Positions 38,955 to 48,713 of a stretch of DNA of 64,000 nt are shown one piece after another. The notes below the pieces were generated by a model. It made no database searches and was not told the origin of the DNA. It saw nothing but the letters and a program-made list of their open reading frames with translations. Source of the stretch: Flavobacterium ginsengisoli (GTDB taxonomy: Bacteria; Bacteroidota; Bacteroidia; Flavobacteriales; Flavobacteriaceae); the NCBI RefSeq assembly GCF_029625315.1, contig NZ_CP121110.1:3543001-3607000 (forward strand). The letters are read 5' to 3'. How positions within the stretch are numbered: position 1 is the stretch's first letter; the number at the start of each line of letters is the position of its first letter. A program made the position numbers and the translations under genes.

Positions 38955-40439
38955 TTACTTCAAATTATCTGCAATATCCCTATTATTTGATAATCTAGGT
39001 ATTTTATTCTGTCCACCCAGTTTTCCTTGCGATTTCATATAATCTTGAAATCCGTTTTTAGAAACTTTAGTGATCACTACTTTTCTTAAAACATTTCCGG
39101 TAATTAAATCGTCATAATAAATGTTTTGCTTTCGCATCGAGTTATCAATCTTTTCGGCAAAAACTTCCATGTTTTCTGGCTCTTTTTCAAATTCTACAAA
39201 CCATTCGTGGTAAGGTAATCCGCTAGCTGGCGTAATTTGTGGTGCTACGGTAAATTCGTTAATAACAATATTGGTAGAATTTATAGCTTCTTTCATCGCA
39301 TTTTCGACTTCATTAGCAATTACGTGCTCTCCAAAAGCCGAAATATAATGTTTAATACGTCCAGAAACTATAACTCGATACGGATCCAAAGAAGTAAATT
39401 GAATAGTATCTCCAATATTATAACGCCAAAGTCCTGCATTTGTCGAAATAATCAAAACATAGTTTACTCCTACCTCAACTTCGCCAATTGTGTATACTTT
39501 CGGGTTTTCGTTAAAGAATTCATCTGCTTTTATAAACTCATAGAAAATACCAGATTTTAAAAGTAATAACATTCCTTTTTCTTTCTGTGAATCTTGGTAC
39601 GCAAAAAAACCTTCAGAAGCTGGAAACAATTCTATACTGTCTACTTTCTTGCCAATCATCTGCTCAAATTTGGCACGATACGGCTCATAATTTACACCTC
39701 CGTAAATAAACAGATTGAAATTTTTGAATATTTCACTAATCTTTTTACCACCGCTTTTTTGCTGTAAACGTTCAAAATACATCTGTACCCAAGACGGAAT
39801 TCCAGAAATAACAGACATATCTTCTCGTATTGTTTCATCGACAATTGCATCTACTTTGGTTTCCCAATCTTCAATACAATTCGTTTCCCAAGATGGCATT
39901 CTGTTTTTCTGCAGATATTTTGGAACAAAATGCGCCACGATTCCAGAAAGTCTTCCAAACTTAATTCCGTATTTCTCCGTTAGAATAGGACTTCCTTGCA
40001 AAAAGATCATTTTTCCGTCAACAAAATCGGCTTTTCCCGTTTCGTTAATATAATGAAGAATTGCATTTCGAGCCGCTTCTATATGAAATGGCATAGATTC
40101 TTTAGTTAACGGAATAAATTTTGCGCCAGAAGTTGTTCCAGAAGTTTTAGCAAAATATAATGGTTTTCCTTTCCAAAGAATATCAGCTTCTCCTTTTACA
40201 ACCTTTTCGACATACGGTTTTAGATCTTCATAATCTCTAACTGGAACACGTTTCTGAAAATCTTCAAAAGTTTTTATCTCATTAAAATTATGATCTTTTC
40301 CAAATTCAGTGTTTTGTGCAATCTCAATCAAACTTTTAAAAACCTCATGTTGGGTTTGAATTGGCTTATTTGCCCATTTAAGAGTTTGTTTATATATTTT
40401 TCGGGCAAAAATTTTTGCCGCAATTGACTTAATTGACAT
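38955..40439 (-). CDS. GH3-type acyl-adenylating enzyme
   Basis: A 494-residue member of the GH3 (auxin-responsive) family of acyl-acid-amido synthetases. The ATP motif is YFAKTSGTTSGAKFIPLT (about residues 93-110), with ELFPASEGFFAYQDSQ and a C-terminal region with SAFGEHVIANEVENAM. Bacterial GH3 proteins have unknown substrates. It follows the M23-like gene by 11 bases. Complete. Confidence 0.88.
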   Translation of the reverse strand: MSIKSIAAKIFARKIYKQTLKWANKPIQTQHEVFKSLIEIAQNTEFGKDHNFNEIKTFEDFQKRVPVRDYEDLKPYVEKVVKGEADILWKGKPLYFAKTSGTTSGAKFIPLTKESMPFHIEAARNAILHYINETGKADFVDGKMIFLQGSPILTEKYGIKFGRLSGIVAHFVPKYLQKNRMPSWETNCIEDWETKVDAIVDETIREDMSVISGIPSWVQMYFERLQQKSGGKKISEIFKNFNLFIYGGVNYEPYRAKFEQMIGKKVDSIELFPASEGFFAYQDSQKEKGMLLLLKSGIFYEFIKADEFFNENPKVYTIGEVEVGVNYVLIISTNAGLWRYNIGDTIQFTSLDPYRVIVSGRIKHYISAFGEHVIANEVENAMKEAINSTNIVINEFTVAPQITPASGLPYHEWFVEFEKEPENMEVFAEKIDNSMRKQNIYYDDLITGNVLRKVVITKVSKNGFQDYMKSQGKLGGQNKIPRLSNNRDIADNLK

Positions 40440-40450
40440 TTTTAGTGGTA

Positions 40451-40956
40451 TTATTTTTTGTCACTTTTCTTTTTGTCTTTAGATTTTGTCTTCGTTTCTT
40501 TTTCGGTTTCAGCGACATCTTCTCTTAGTTTTATTTCGGCCTCTGAGGCTTTCATATTTAAATCTAAAGCGTCTTCAACAGACTCTGTTAATATAGAATC
40601 TTTGTTAAATTTTGAATATTCTAATTCTCCTTTTAAAACTTTCTGGATTCCTTTTATATAAATTTCATTGTGTTTTAAAGCCGTTTCTAAAGAATCTGAT
40701 TTAATTGCCAGTCTCGTAGCATTTCGTTTCAATTCTGTAGAAGAATATCCCGAATAAATTCGCGAAGCGGAGTAAATGCGATAATGAAAGTAGTAACCAA
40801 AATTAGAAATATTCCGCCTAAAGTAAACGTTACAAATACATTCATTAAAGTAAGCCTAAAAGAAAAGATCTCTTCAAAAGTGTCTTCATTTAAAATTACT
40901 AATCGGTTTTTAATGAACAGTTTTTTTCTAAAATTCTTTTTATTTTTCTTAGTCAT
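40451..40956 (-). CDS. N-terminal region of an M23-peptidase-type protein without catalytic domain, apparent frameshift
   Basis: A protein of about 168 residues from two frames. The first part (NEDTFEEIFSFRLTLMN, then a transmembrane helix and AFTPLREF) is the usual N-terminus I remember for Flavobacterium M23 metallopeptidases. Adding one base near 40752 gives IPGYSSTELKRNATRLAIKS and joins it to the second part, ending KTKSKDKKKSDKK. No LytM/M23 catalytic His-Asp-His motifs follow, because the GH3-like gene starts at once. It would therefore be a membrane-anchored coiled-coil protein, possibly a truncated relative. Identification is by memory of the N-terminal pattern. Confidence 0.6.
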
Positions 40957-41113
40957 TATCCTTCTTTATGCTAGCAAATATAGTAATTAATCATCATGAT
41001 ATTTATTCGAAAAATTTCATGAAGAGCTATAATCTACGATTTTATAAAATATTTAACGTAGTCTTATTGAAATATTTTAAACTAAAAATACTTCTATTTC
41101 GTATATTTCTATA

Positions 41114-41121
41114 TACCTTTG
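41114..41121 (+). promoter_or_regulatory. -7 box for tatA
   Basis: TACCTTTG matches TAnnTTTG, 50 bases ahead of the tatA ATG. No clean TTTG is 17-23 bases upstream. Confidence 0.45.
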
Positions 41122-41171
41122 CGGGATAATTAATAAAAATCAATTTGCTTCGGCATTAAATATAGTTAGTC

Positions 41172-41354
41172 ATGGGAAGATTAGGTCTTACAGAAATCCT
41201 TGTTATCGTAGGTATTGTGATATTACTTTTTGGAGGTAAAAAAATTCCAGAATTAATGAAAGGTTTAGGAAGTGGAATTAAGGAATTTAAAAACGCCGCT
41301 AAAGACGATCAACCTGCTGCTTCTAAAAAACAAGAAGAAGAAGAAACAAAATAA
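41172..41354 (+). CDS. tatA: twin-arginine translocase subunit TatA
   Basis: A 60-residue protein with one N-terminal membrane helix ([20 protein letters not shown]) and then the amphipathic helix [18 protein letters not shown] with the conserved Phe-Lys, which is the TatA/E pattern. TatA multimers form the pore for folded protein export. The tail is charged (QEEEETK). tatC is not in the window. It ends in a good terminator. Confidence 0.95.
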   Translation: MGRLGLTEILVIVGIVILLFGGKKIPELMKGLGSGIKEFKNAAKDDQPAASKKQEEEETK

Positions 41355-41368
41355 GAAATTCGAAAAAA

Positions 41369-41407
41369 TTAAAATCCCAAACTACAATGTAGTTTGGGAT
41401 TTTTTTT
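41369..41407 (+). terminator. terminator of tatA
   Basis: AATCCCAAACTACA and TGTAGTTTGGGATT pair, and eight or more T follow. It begins 15 bases after the stop. Confidence 0.9.
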
Positions 41408-41440
41408 ATGGCTCATAATGAACCTACTCAATAGTTTTGT

Positions 41441-41540
41441 GATTTCTCCCTTCGGTCGAAATCTTCGCTAGAAACTCTACAAAAATTGGACAATTGTAAC
41501 GGAGTTACTTGTGAAGATTTTCCCTTCGGTCGAAATGACA
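41441..41540. repeat. interspersed imperfect inverted-repeat element, copy 1
   Basis: About 100 bases ending TCGGTCGAAATGACA, with the opposite end showing CTTCGGTCGAAAT. Inside it are CTCTACAAAAATTGGACAAT and ACGGAGTTACTTG. The same element, in reverse orientation and about 85% alike by eye, is at 49514-49613. It lies in the tatA-tex gap, which contains nothing else. Confidence 0.82.
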
Positions 41541-41587
41541 AGATTACGCAAGTTTTTGGAATTTGGTATTTAAAAAAATTGGAATTT

Positions 41588-43710
41588 TTACAAAATCATC
41601 GTCAACTGAATTCTCTTTCTATCTTCATCAATCTCAGTCACTTTCACATCAACATGCTGGTGTAATTTTACCACTTCGTTTACATCACTCACGAAACCAG
41701 CTTTTAACTGTGAAATATGCACTAATCCGCTTTCTTTGATTCCGATGTCAACAAAACAGCCAAAGTTGGTAATGTTATTCACAATCCCTGGTAATATCAT
41801 TCCTGTTTTCAAATCTTTGATTGATTTTACATTGGCATCAAATTCAAAAACCTTAGCCGACTTTCTTGGATCCAATCCCGGCTTTTCAAGCTCTTTTATG
41901 ATGTCTTTTAGCGTAAGTAAACCAATTTCAGGTGTTACATATTTTTCGGCCTTAATAAGCGCTGTTTTATCTTTGTTTGCAATTAAGTCATTTAAAGAAA
42001 TATTCAAATCCTTCGCCATCTTTTCAACAACCGGATATGCTTCTGGGTGTACAGCCGAATTATCTAACGGATTTTTAGCATTTGTAATTCTAATAAACGC
42101 TGCTCCTTGTTGATATGCTTTATCTCCTAAACGTGGCACTTTTTTAAGTCGCTTTCTATCTTCAAAAGGTCCGTTTTCAGAACGGTATTGTACAATGTTC
42201 TCTGCTAGCTTCTCCCCGATTCCACTCACGTAACTTAATAAATGCTTACTTGCAGTGTTAATGTTAATTCCAACCGAGTTTACGCAACGAATAACCGTAT
42301 TATCTAATTCTTCTTTTAATTTTGTTTGGTCAACATCGTGCTGATACTGTCCTACTCCAATCGCTTTTGGATCAATTTTTACCAATTCGGCCAACGGATC
42401 TGAAAGTCGTCTCCCAATAGAAACCGAACCACGAACGGTTACATCATAATTTGGAAATTCTTCTCTCGCAATTTTTGAAGCAGAATAAACCGAAGCTCCT
42501 GCCTCAGAAACTACAAATACTTGAATTGGTTTATCAAACGCGATTTTTTTGATGAAAAATTCTGTTTCGCGAGAAGCTGTTCCGTTTCCGATAGAAATGG
42601 CATCAATTTGATACGCATTTACCATCGAACGGATTTTCTTTATCGCCATTGATTCCTCATTTTGAGGCGCGTGCGGATAAATGGTTTCGTTGTATAATAA
42701 ATCACCTTTTTCGTCCAGACAAACTACTTTACAACCGCTTCTAAATCCTGGATCAATTGCCAAAATACGTTTTTCTCCCAATGGCGGAGCTAATAAAAGT
42801 TGTCCTAAATTGTTAGCAAAAACCTGAATTGAGTTTGCATCGGCTTTTGCTTTTGCTTCTTGCGCCGTTTCGTTTCCAATTGCTGGATTCAACAAACGTT
42901 TGTAACTATCTTCAATCGCCAGCTGTAAATGCGCTGTCGTATTATTTTGTTTTTTAATGATGATTTCGTCAATTACATCGTAAGCATCGTCGATATCAAC
43001 ATCAATTTTCATTTTAATAAAACCTTCATTTTCTGCACGAAGCATCGCTAATAAACGGTGTGCTGGCGCTTTTGTTAAAGGCTCTTCCCAATCAAAATAT
43101 TGGTTGAATTTTTGTGCACCTTCTTCTTCAGCTTTCTTTTTAACCACTTTTGTAGCGATAGTTGCTTTTCGCTGAAATAATCTACGCAACTGTTTACGAA
43201 CATAAATATTTTCATTAATCCATTCTGCTACAATATCTCTTGCGCCTTGAATAGTCGCTTCTTCGTTAATAACATTTTCATTAATGTATTGTGTCGAAAT
43301 AAAATCGATATCGGCATCACTTTCAGATATAATCAGTTTTGCTAAAGGTTCTAAACCAAATTCGCGCGCAACATCGGCTTTTGTTTTTTCTTCTTTTTGT
43401 ACGGAAGGTAGAAATCTTCTATTTCTTGTAAATCAAAACTGTCTTCAATTTTTTTCTTCAATTCTGGCGTAAGTGCTTTTTGCTCTTCGATCGATTTTAA
43501 AACAGCTTCTTTACGTTTTATAAGCGTATCGTATTCTTTCTGCAATTTTGCAATATGCTCAATAACAGTTTCATCAAGGTTTCCGGTCGCATCTTTTCGG
43601 TAACGCGAAATAAACGGAATTGTACAGTCTTCCTCTAATAATTTTACTGTGTTTTGAATACTAACTGCCGGTGCCTGAACAGACTTGGCAATAAATTGAA
43701 TATTAGTCAT
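41588..43710 (-). CDS. tex: Tex-like S1 RNA-binding protein, apparent frameshift
   Basis: Tex is a nucleic-acid-binding protein with helix-hairpin-helix and S1 domains that affects transcription and toxin expression in other bacteria. Restored length is about 707 residues. The N-terminal helical part (MTNIQFIAKSVQAPAVSIQN) is joined by adding one A to the A-run at 43384-43389, giving FYLPYKKKKKTKADVAREFG. A YqgF-like domain (IDPGFRSGCKVVCLDEKGDL) follows, then HhH (YVSGIGEKLAENIVQYRSEN) and a C-terminal S1 domain (GCFVDIGIKESGLVHISQL). No part is missing apart from the single frame break. Confidence 0.92.
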
Positions 43711-43801
43711 ACTTTTAATGAAATGATTTTCTTACTTAAAAATGATATAATTTACTTGTTAAAGCATTTCTGCAAAATAGTAAATCATTCGGCTAAAATA
43801 A

Positions 43802-43809
43802 TATCTTTG
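43802..43809 (+). promoter_or_regulatory. -7 box for DUF1294 gene
   Basis: TATCTTTG matches TAnnTTTG, 17 bases before the ATG at 43827. The -33 partner is not obvious. Confidence 0.42.
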
Positions 43810-43826
43810 TTTCTAATTTTAAGCCA

Positions 43827-44096
43827 ATGGAAGTTTTATTACTATATTTTTTATTTATAAATGTGCTCGTTTTTATTTTCGCTGGATATGACAAATCTCA
43901 AGCTCGAAAAAATAACCGACGTGTTCCTGAAAAAACCTTGTTTCTCATGGCTCTAACGGGTGGTTCACTAGGGTTATTAACAGCAATGTTATTATTTAAA
44001 CATAAAACGAGTAAAACTTCTTTTATTGTAAAGTTTACTGTGATTTTAGCAATCCAAGTAGCACTTATATATGCTCTTTTGAATTATAAAAAGTAG
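43827..44096 (+). CDS. DUF1294 small membrane protein
   Basis: An 89-residue protein with three hydrophobic segments and the family motif FAGYDKSQARKNNRRVPEKT, then LALTGGSLG-like sequence (LMALTGGSLGLLTAMLLFKH) and HKTSKTSF. DUF1294 proteins are widespread and of unknown function; some are fused to cold-shock domains, though not here. Divergent from tex, with 116 bases between them. Confidence 0.9.
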   Translation: MEVLLLYFLFINVLVFIFAGYDKSQARKNNRRVPEKTLFLMALTGGSLGLLTAMLLFKHKTSKTSFIVKFTVILAIQVALIYALLNYKK

Positions 44097-44170
44097 ATAT
44101 TAACATTGTTGATAACTCAAAAAACAATGTTTTTATAGAAGTTAAATAATTGAATTATAAATACTTAAAT

Positions 44171-44202
44171 AAAAAACCGAGCAAATTAAAAATCGGCCCG
44201 GT
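44171..44202. terminator. hairpin between DUF1294 gene and rpiB
   Basis: On the minus strand CCGGGC pairs with GCTCGG (one G-T pair) and a T-run follows, 45 bases after the rpiB stop. A second small hairpin, GGTGC/GCACC, lies directly before it. Confidence 0.65.
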
Positions 44203-44246
44203 GTGTTTATGAATAGGTGCGAAGCACCGAATTTTTTTTTGACTTT

Positions 44247-44678
44247 TTACGAACAAGCAATTTTATTTACTCTATTTTGGTGTCTTCCGCCTTCAAAAGC
44301 AGTATCAAGAAAAGTTTCAACGATTTCAACAGCTTGATGAATAGATGTGAATCTCGCTGGAATACTAACAATATTTGCATCATTGTGTAAACGAGTTAGA
44401 TATGCAATTTCTTTAGTCCAGCATAAACCAGCTCTTACTTTCGGGTGTTTATTAACAGTCATTGCAATTCCGTTACCGCTTCCACAGATTACGATTCCAA
44501 AATCAGCTTTTCCTTCAGATACATCATTGGCAACTGGATGCCCAAAATCTGGATAATCTACTGAAGCATCAGTATCTGTTCCATAATTTGTTACCTCATA
44601 TCCTCTAGCTTTAAGCATTTCAACAATTGCTTTTTTATATTCTGGCCCTGCGTGGTCGTTTCCTATCGAAATTTTCAT
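44247..44678 (-). CDS. rpiB: ribose-5-phosphate isomerase B
   Basis: Interconverts ribulose-5-phosphate and ribose-5-phosphate in the pentose phosphate pathway. The 143-residue protein starts MKISIGNDHAGPEYKKAIVE and carries the catalytic Cys in FGIVICGSGNGIAMTVNKHP (about residue 65), with the phosphate-binding His and Arg around it. The family usually has about 150 residues. A TAAATTTG box lies ahead of the start. Confidence 0.96.
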   Translation of the reverse strand: MKISIGNDHAGPEYKKAIVEMLKARGYEVTNYGTDTDASVDYPDFGHPVANDVSEGKADFGIVICGSGNGIAMTVNKHPKVRAGLCWTKEIAYLTRLHNDANIVSIPARFTSIHQAVEIVETFLDTAFEGGRHQNRVNKIACS

Positions 44679-44705
44679 TTTTCTATACTATTTAGTTGTG
44701 TCATG

Positions 44706-44713
44706 CAAATTTA
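44706..44713 (-). promoter_or_regulatory. -7 box for rpiB
   Basis: On the minus strand TAAATTTG matches TAnnTTTG, 27 bases before the ATG. Confidence 0.4.
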
Positions 44714-44729
44714 CTTAATAAATGTATGT

Positions 44730-44828
44730 TTGCCACGAATTGCACCAATTTTCACAAATTATTTTCTTTTTCAATACTATATAAACATTACAATATAAAT
44801 TCGTGAACATTCGTTCAATTCATTGCAA
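44730..44828. repeat. degenerate inverted repeat of the CGTGAATTTCGTG type in the rpiB-DUF2007 gap
   Basis: GCCACGAATTGCACCAATTT and, further on, AATTCGTGAACATTCG with CAATTCATTGCAAA form imperfect opposite arms. Similar sequences occur between genes in many Flavobacterium genomes to my recollection. The rest of the gap to 45480 is AT-rich; I see no gene or clear signal in it. A 90-codon frame at 45005 looks spurious. Confidence 0.5.
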
Positions 44829-45480
44829 AAACCCTTATTTTACAACTATCTTACTGTCAAAACCTTATAGGTTATTAACAATTTTGATAACTCTATAAGT
44901 ATCTCAAAATCAATAAATAATATTCAGAATATTTGTTAAAATTTTGAGGTGTTAATAGGAGTTTGTAATTGCTTGATATTCAATTAACTTTAAGTTAACA
45001 GAAAATGTTAATAAGTTCGAAAAGAAAATTAGAAGTTTTTTTTGGTTGTTTAAGAAAAATGCTTAATCCAAAACGTGATTTAAATATGCAAGAAAAGTTT
45101 CGTGAATTTTTGGAAAAGTTATCAATATTAAAAATACCATTTTCAACACAAATCAACATATCAACTTATCTACAAAATCAATTCAAATTTGGTTGTCAAC
45201 CGTTGTTAATTAAAATACAAAAAGTCTTAAAAATTAATCATTTAACCAAAAATAACTATGTTGATAACTCAGAATAAATAAGTAAAACGAGATTTCAATG
45301 ACTTCAAAAAAAAATTTATTCGACATATTAACACGCTATAATAACCATAAATTTTTTTTAAATTTTTAAAAATCTTTTTTGTTGTATTTAATATATGTTG
45401 AAAACTAAAAAAGTTGAAAAGGAAAAAAATTTTTTGATGAATTGAATTTTACTCTGTTTTGAGTTTGTTTGAATTTTGTT

Positions 45481-45714
45481 TTAGACGATTTTGAGAGGAT
45501 TGTTGAGATTGTCCAAGATTTGCTGAACTTCTTCGAAATCGTTTGGATGAACTTTGAGTTTGATTCCGCCAAGTGCTGTTGAGTATAATGGAACGACTGA
45601 GAGCGTCATTTCGTTTTCGAAAAAATAAGGAATTCCTTCTTGTTCCAGTAAGTGTTTGAGAACCACTGTTTCGTGCAGATAATTGAATACGGCAATCGTT
45701 TTAAAGCTTTCCAT
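45481..45714 (-). CDS. DUF2007 domain protein
   Basis: A 77-residue protein of the DUF2007 type (putative signal-transducing, PII-like fold). It has the start FKTIAVFNYLHETVVLKHLL, then EGIPYFFENE and a GGIKLKVHPNDFEEVQQIL end. Such small proteins are common next to many genes and their role is unknown. It is divergent from rnr with 110 bases between. Confidence 0.82.
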   Translation of the reverse strand: MESFKTIAVFNYLHETVVLKHLLEQEGIPYFFENEMTLSVVPLYSTALGGIKLKVHPNDFEEVQQILDNLNNPLKIV

Positions 45715-45824
45715 TTTAGGTCTTTTTGTAAATGTACGAAAAGTTATATTTTTAATAATTCTATTTGCTAAAAAGTATTATCTGATATCTTATTTGTAAT
45801 TTTAAGCCTTATTAGAAAAGATAT

Positions 45825-48008
45825 ATGAGTAAGAAAATTAGAAAGCCGATAAAAAAAGAGAAAGATTTCTCTGGAAAAATACTTAAGATTTTATCGCAAA
45901 ATGCTAATAAACCTTTCAATTACAAACAAATAGGAGCTAAGCTAGAATTAGACGATACAAAAAGCAGAAATCAGATCATAAAAGATTTAAAGATTCTTGT
46001 GACTCAAAAGAAGATTATAGAAACAGAACCTGGAAAATACTTGATTAAAGCAGTAAGCCAGGATTATTACGAAGGAACAATAGATATGACGAGCAGAAAA
46101 ACGGCATATTTTATTTGTGATGAGTTTGAAGAAGATGTTTTTATTCCTACCAATAATTTGAATCGTGCATTAGATAAAGACAAAGTAAAAGTTTACGTTT
46201 ATAACAGAAGAAAAGGTAAAAGACCTGAGGGTGAAGTTATTGAAGTTATAGAAAGAGATAAAACAGAATTTGTAGGTGTAATAGATATGCAACCAAATTT
46301 TGCTTTTGTGTCTACTGCAAACCCTAAAATGTATACCGATATTTTTATTCCTAAGGATAAACTTGGTGAAGCAGAAAACGGTGATGTAGTTTTAGTGAAG
46401 ATTGAAGATTGGCCAAAAAGAGCCGATAGTCCGTTCGGATCTGTAATTAGAGTTTTAGGAAAACCTGGAGAACATAATACTGAGATTCATGCTATTTTAG
46501 CGGAATACGGATTGCCTGCAGATTTCCCTGTAGAAGTTGAAGTCTTTGCACAAAAACTAGATACTTCAATTCAGGAATCTGAGATTGCAAAACGTCGTGA
46601 TATGCGTGATACGCTTACGTTTACGATAGATCCAAAAGATGCAAAAGATTTTGATGATGCCTTGTCTTTCAAAAAGTTAGAGAATGGAAACTTCGAAATC
46701 GGAATTCATATTGCTGATGTTTCCTATTATTTAGAAGAAGGTACAATTCTGGATGATGAAGCGTATCAAAGAGCAACTTCGGTTTATTTGGTTGATAGAG
46801 TAGTGCCAATGCTTCCAGAAGTATTGTCTAACTTTGCGTGTTCGTTACGTCCGAATGAGGAGAAATATACATTCTCTGCAATATTCGAAGTTTCTCCAAC
46901 TGCACAAGTTATTAACCAATGGTTTGGAAGAACTGTAATTTATTCAGATCAGCGTTTTGCTTATGAAGAGGCTCAGCATATTATTGAAACAAAAGGAAAT
47001 AATACAATTCCAGTTGATATTTCTATTACAGGAGATTCTTATGTTGTTTCAGATGAAATTGTTGAAGCTACTTTAAAACTAGATGAATTAGCTAAGATTT
47101 TAAGAAAGAAAAGAATGCAACAAGGCGCTATTTCTTTTGATAAAGTTGAAGTTAAATTTAATCTAAATGAAGAAGGAGAACCTGAAGGCGTTTATTTCAA
47201 AATATCAAAAGATGCCAATCATTTGATTGAAGAATTTATGCTTTTAGCCAATAGAAAAGTGGCAGAATATATTGGAAAACAGAAGAAAACCTTTGTCTAC
47301 CGTATTCACGACGAACCAAACGAAGACAAACTGGTTGCAATGCAAACAGTTATTGCTAAGTTTGGTTATAAAATTGATTTTAGAACAAAAGGTGATATTG
47401 CTAAATCAATAAATGCTTTGATGGAAGAAGTAAACGGTAAGAAAGAACAAAATCTTATTGATACTCTTGCTATTAGAAGTATGAGCAAAGCCAAATATTC
47501 GACTGATAATATTGGTCATTATGGTTTAGCTTTTGATTATTATAGCCATTTTACATCGCCAATTCGTCGTTATCCAGACGTTATGGTACACCGTTTGTCG
47601 CAGTATTATTTGGATGGAGGAGCTTCTGTAGACGAAGAAACTTACGAAACCAAATGTCTGCATTGTTCAAACATGGAAAACTTAGCAACAAATGCTGAGC
47701 GAGATAGTATTAAATACATGCAGGTTAAATACATGCAGGATCATCAGGATGAAGAATTCCTTGGTGTTATTTCTGGTGTTACCGAATGGGGAATTTATGT
47801 TGAAATCGTTTCTAACAAATGCGAAGGAATGGTAAGAATCAGAGAAATAAAAGAAGACTACTATACTTTTGACGAAAGACAGTATGCATTGGTTGGAGCA
47901 ACTTCAAACCGTTTATTGCAATTGGGAGACGAAATTTATGTGAAAGTAAAAAATGCCGATTTAGTTAAAAAACAACTTGATTTTCATTTTTTAAGAAGAG
48001 CAGAATAA
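45825..48008 (+). CDS. rnr: ribonuclease R
   Basis: A 3'-5' exoribonuclease that degrades structured RNA and helps in rRNA quality control. The 727-residue protein has an N-terminal winged-helix (residues 13-75), cold-shock-like OB domains (76-230), the RNB catalytic domain with TIDPKDAKDFDDALSF (about residues 265-280; Asp ligands) and a C-terminal S1 domain (GVISGVTEWGIYVEIVSNKC). It has the full family length. It is followed 22 bases later by a DUF2807 gene. Confidence 0.96.
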   Translation: MSKKIRKPIKKEKDFSGKILKILSQNANKPFNYKQIGAKLELDDTKSRNQIIKDLKILVTQKKIIETEPGKYLIKAVSQDYYEGTIDMTSRKTAYFICDEFEEDVFIPTNNLNRALDKDKVKVYVYNRRKGKRPEGEVIEVIERDKTEFVGVIDMQPNFAFVSTANPKMYTDIFIPKDKLGEAENGDVVLVKIEDWPKRADSPFGSVIRVLGKPGEHNTEIHAILAEYGLPADFPVEVEVFAQKLDTSIQESEIAKRRDMRDTLTFTIDPKDAKDFDDALSFKKLENGNFEIGIHIADVSYYLEEGTILDDEAYQRATSVYLVDRVVPMLPEVLSNFACSLRPNEEKYTFSAIFEVSPTAQVINQWFGRTVIYSDQRFAYEEAQHIIETKGNNTIPVDISITGDSYVVSDEIVEATLKLDELAKILRKKRMQQGAISFDKVEVKFNLNEEGEPEGVYFKISKDANHLIEEFMLLANRKVAEYIGKQKKTFVYRIHDEPNEDKLVAMQTVIAKFGYKIDFRTKGDIAKSINALMEEVNGKKEQNLIDTLAIRSMSKAKYSTDNIGHYGLAFDYYSHFTSPIRRYPDVMVHRLSQYYLDGGASVDEETYETKCLHCSNMENLATNAERDSIKYMQVKYMQDHQDEEFLGVISGVTEWGIYVEIVSNKCEGMVRIREIKEDYYTFDERQYALVGATSNRLLQLGDEIYVKVKNADLVKKQLDFHFLRRAE

Positions 48009-48030
48009 ATATTAATTTAAAAATAAAAGT

Positions 48031-48700
48031 ATGAAAAAGCTAATTATAGGAGCAAGCAATTTTATTTGTACAAATGTCTTTTGGTCAGGTTACCAAAGAG
48101 TTGGGCGATTTTGATACCGTAAAAGTATTTGATAAATTAAGTGTAAAATTAGTTCCAGGTTCTGAAAATAAAATTGTAATAAAAGGAACAAGAGAAGCAG
48201 AATTAGAAGCTGTTAATAAGAATGGTATTTTAAAATTGAGAATGCCTTTTCCAAAACTCCTTTCAGGAAATGAACTTCAAGTAACTTTGTATTACAAACA
48301 TTTAGAATTGATAGATGTTAATGAAGGAGCAGAGGTAAATAGCACTGAAGCTATTAAAGCAACTTCTTTTAAGGTTAGTGCTCAAGAAGGTGGTATTATT
48401 AACGTTGATTTGGATGTTGATAAATTAAAAGTAAGTTCAGTTTCAGGAGGTAAAATTACTTTAACTGGTAAAGCAACAAATCAAGATGCAAGTCTAGGAG
48501 CAGGAGGATATTTACTAGCAAGTAAATTAGAGACGTCTCAGACTACTGTAAGCGTTTCTGCGGGAGGAAAAGCTGATGTTAATGCTTCTACCCTTGTTGA
48601 TGCAAAAGTAAGCGCAGGAGGCTCTATTTACATTTATGGAAAACCAAAACAAATAAATCAGAAAACAGTTTTTGGTGGTAAAATCGAAGAAGTAAAATAA
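48031..48700 (+). CDS. DUF2807 (head-GIN) exported protein, apparent +1 frameshift
   Basis: An exported beta-helix protein of about 222 residues. The N-terminal signal (MKKLIIGA, then ILFVQMSFGQ) is joined to the rest by removing one base near 48055, where GCAGCA has become GCAAGCA. The mature part (FDTVKVFDKLSVKLVPG; VSSVSGGKITLTGKA; VSAGGKADVNASTL; VSAGGSIYIYGKP) is the repeated strand pattern of DUF2807 (putative auto-transporter adhesin, head GIN). Role unknown. It lies between rnr and a LysE-family gene, 13 bases from the latter. Confidence 0.88.
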
Positions 48701-48713
48701 CACGAGATATTTG

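Noticed and set aside
45005..45277. A 90-codon plus-strand gene in the rpiB-DUF2007 gap
   Set aside because: Low-complexity Lys/Ile/Asn protein in AT-rich DNA, no ribosome-binding or promoter support, no family pattern.
44860..45300. Replication origin from TTATC and GATAA motifs
   Set aside because: The motifs are weak, not clustered as DnaA boxes, and no dnaA or dnaN gene is close.
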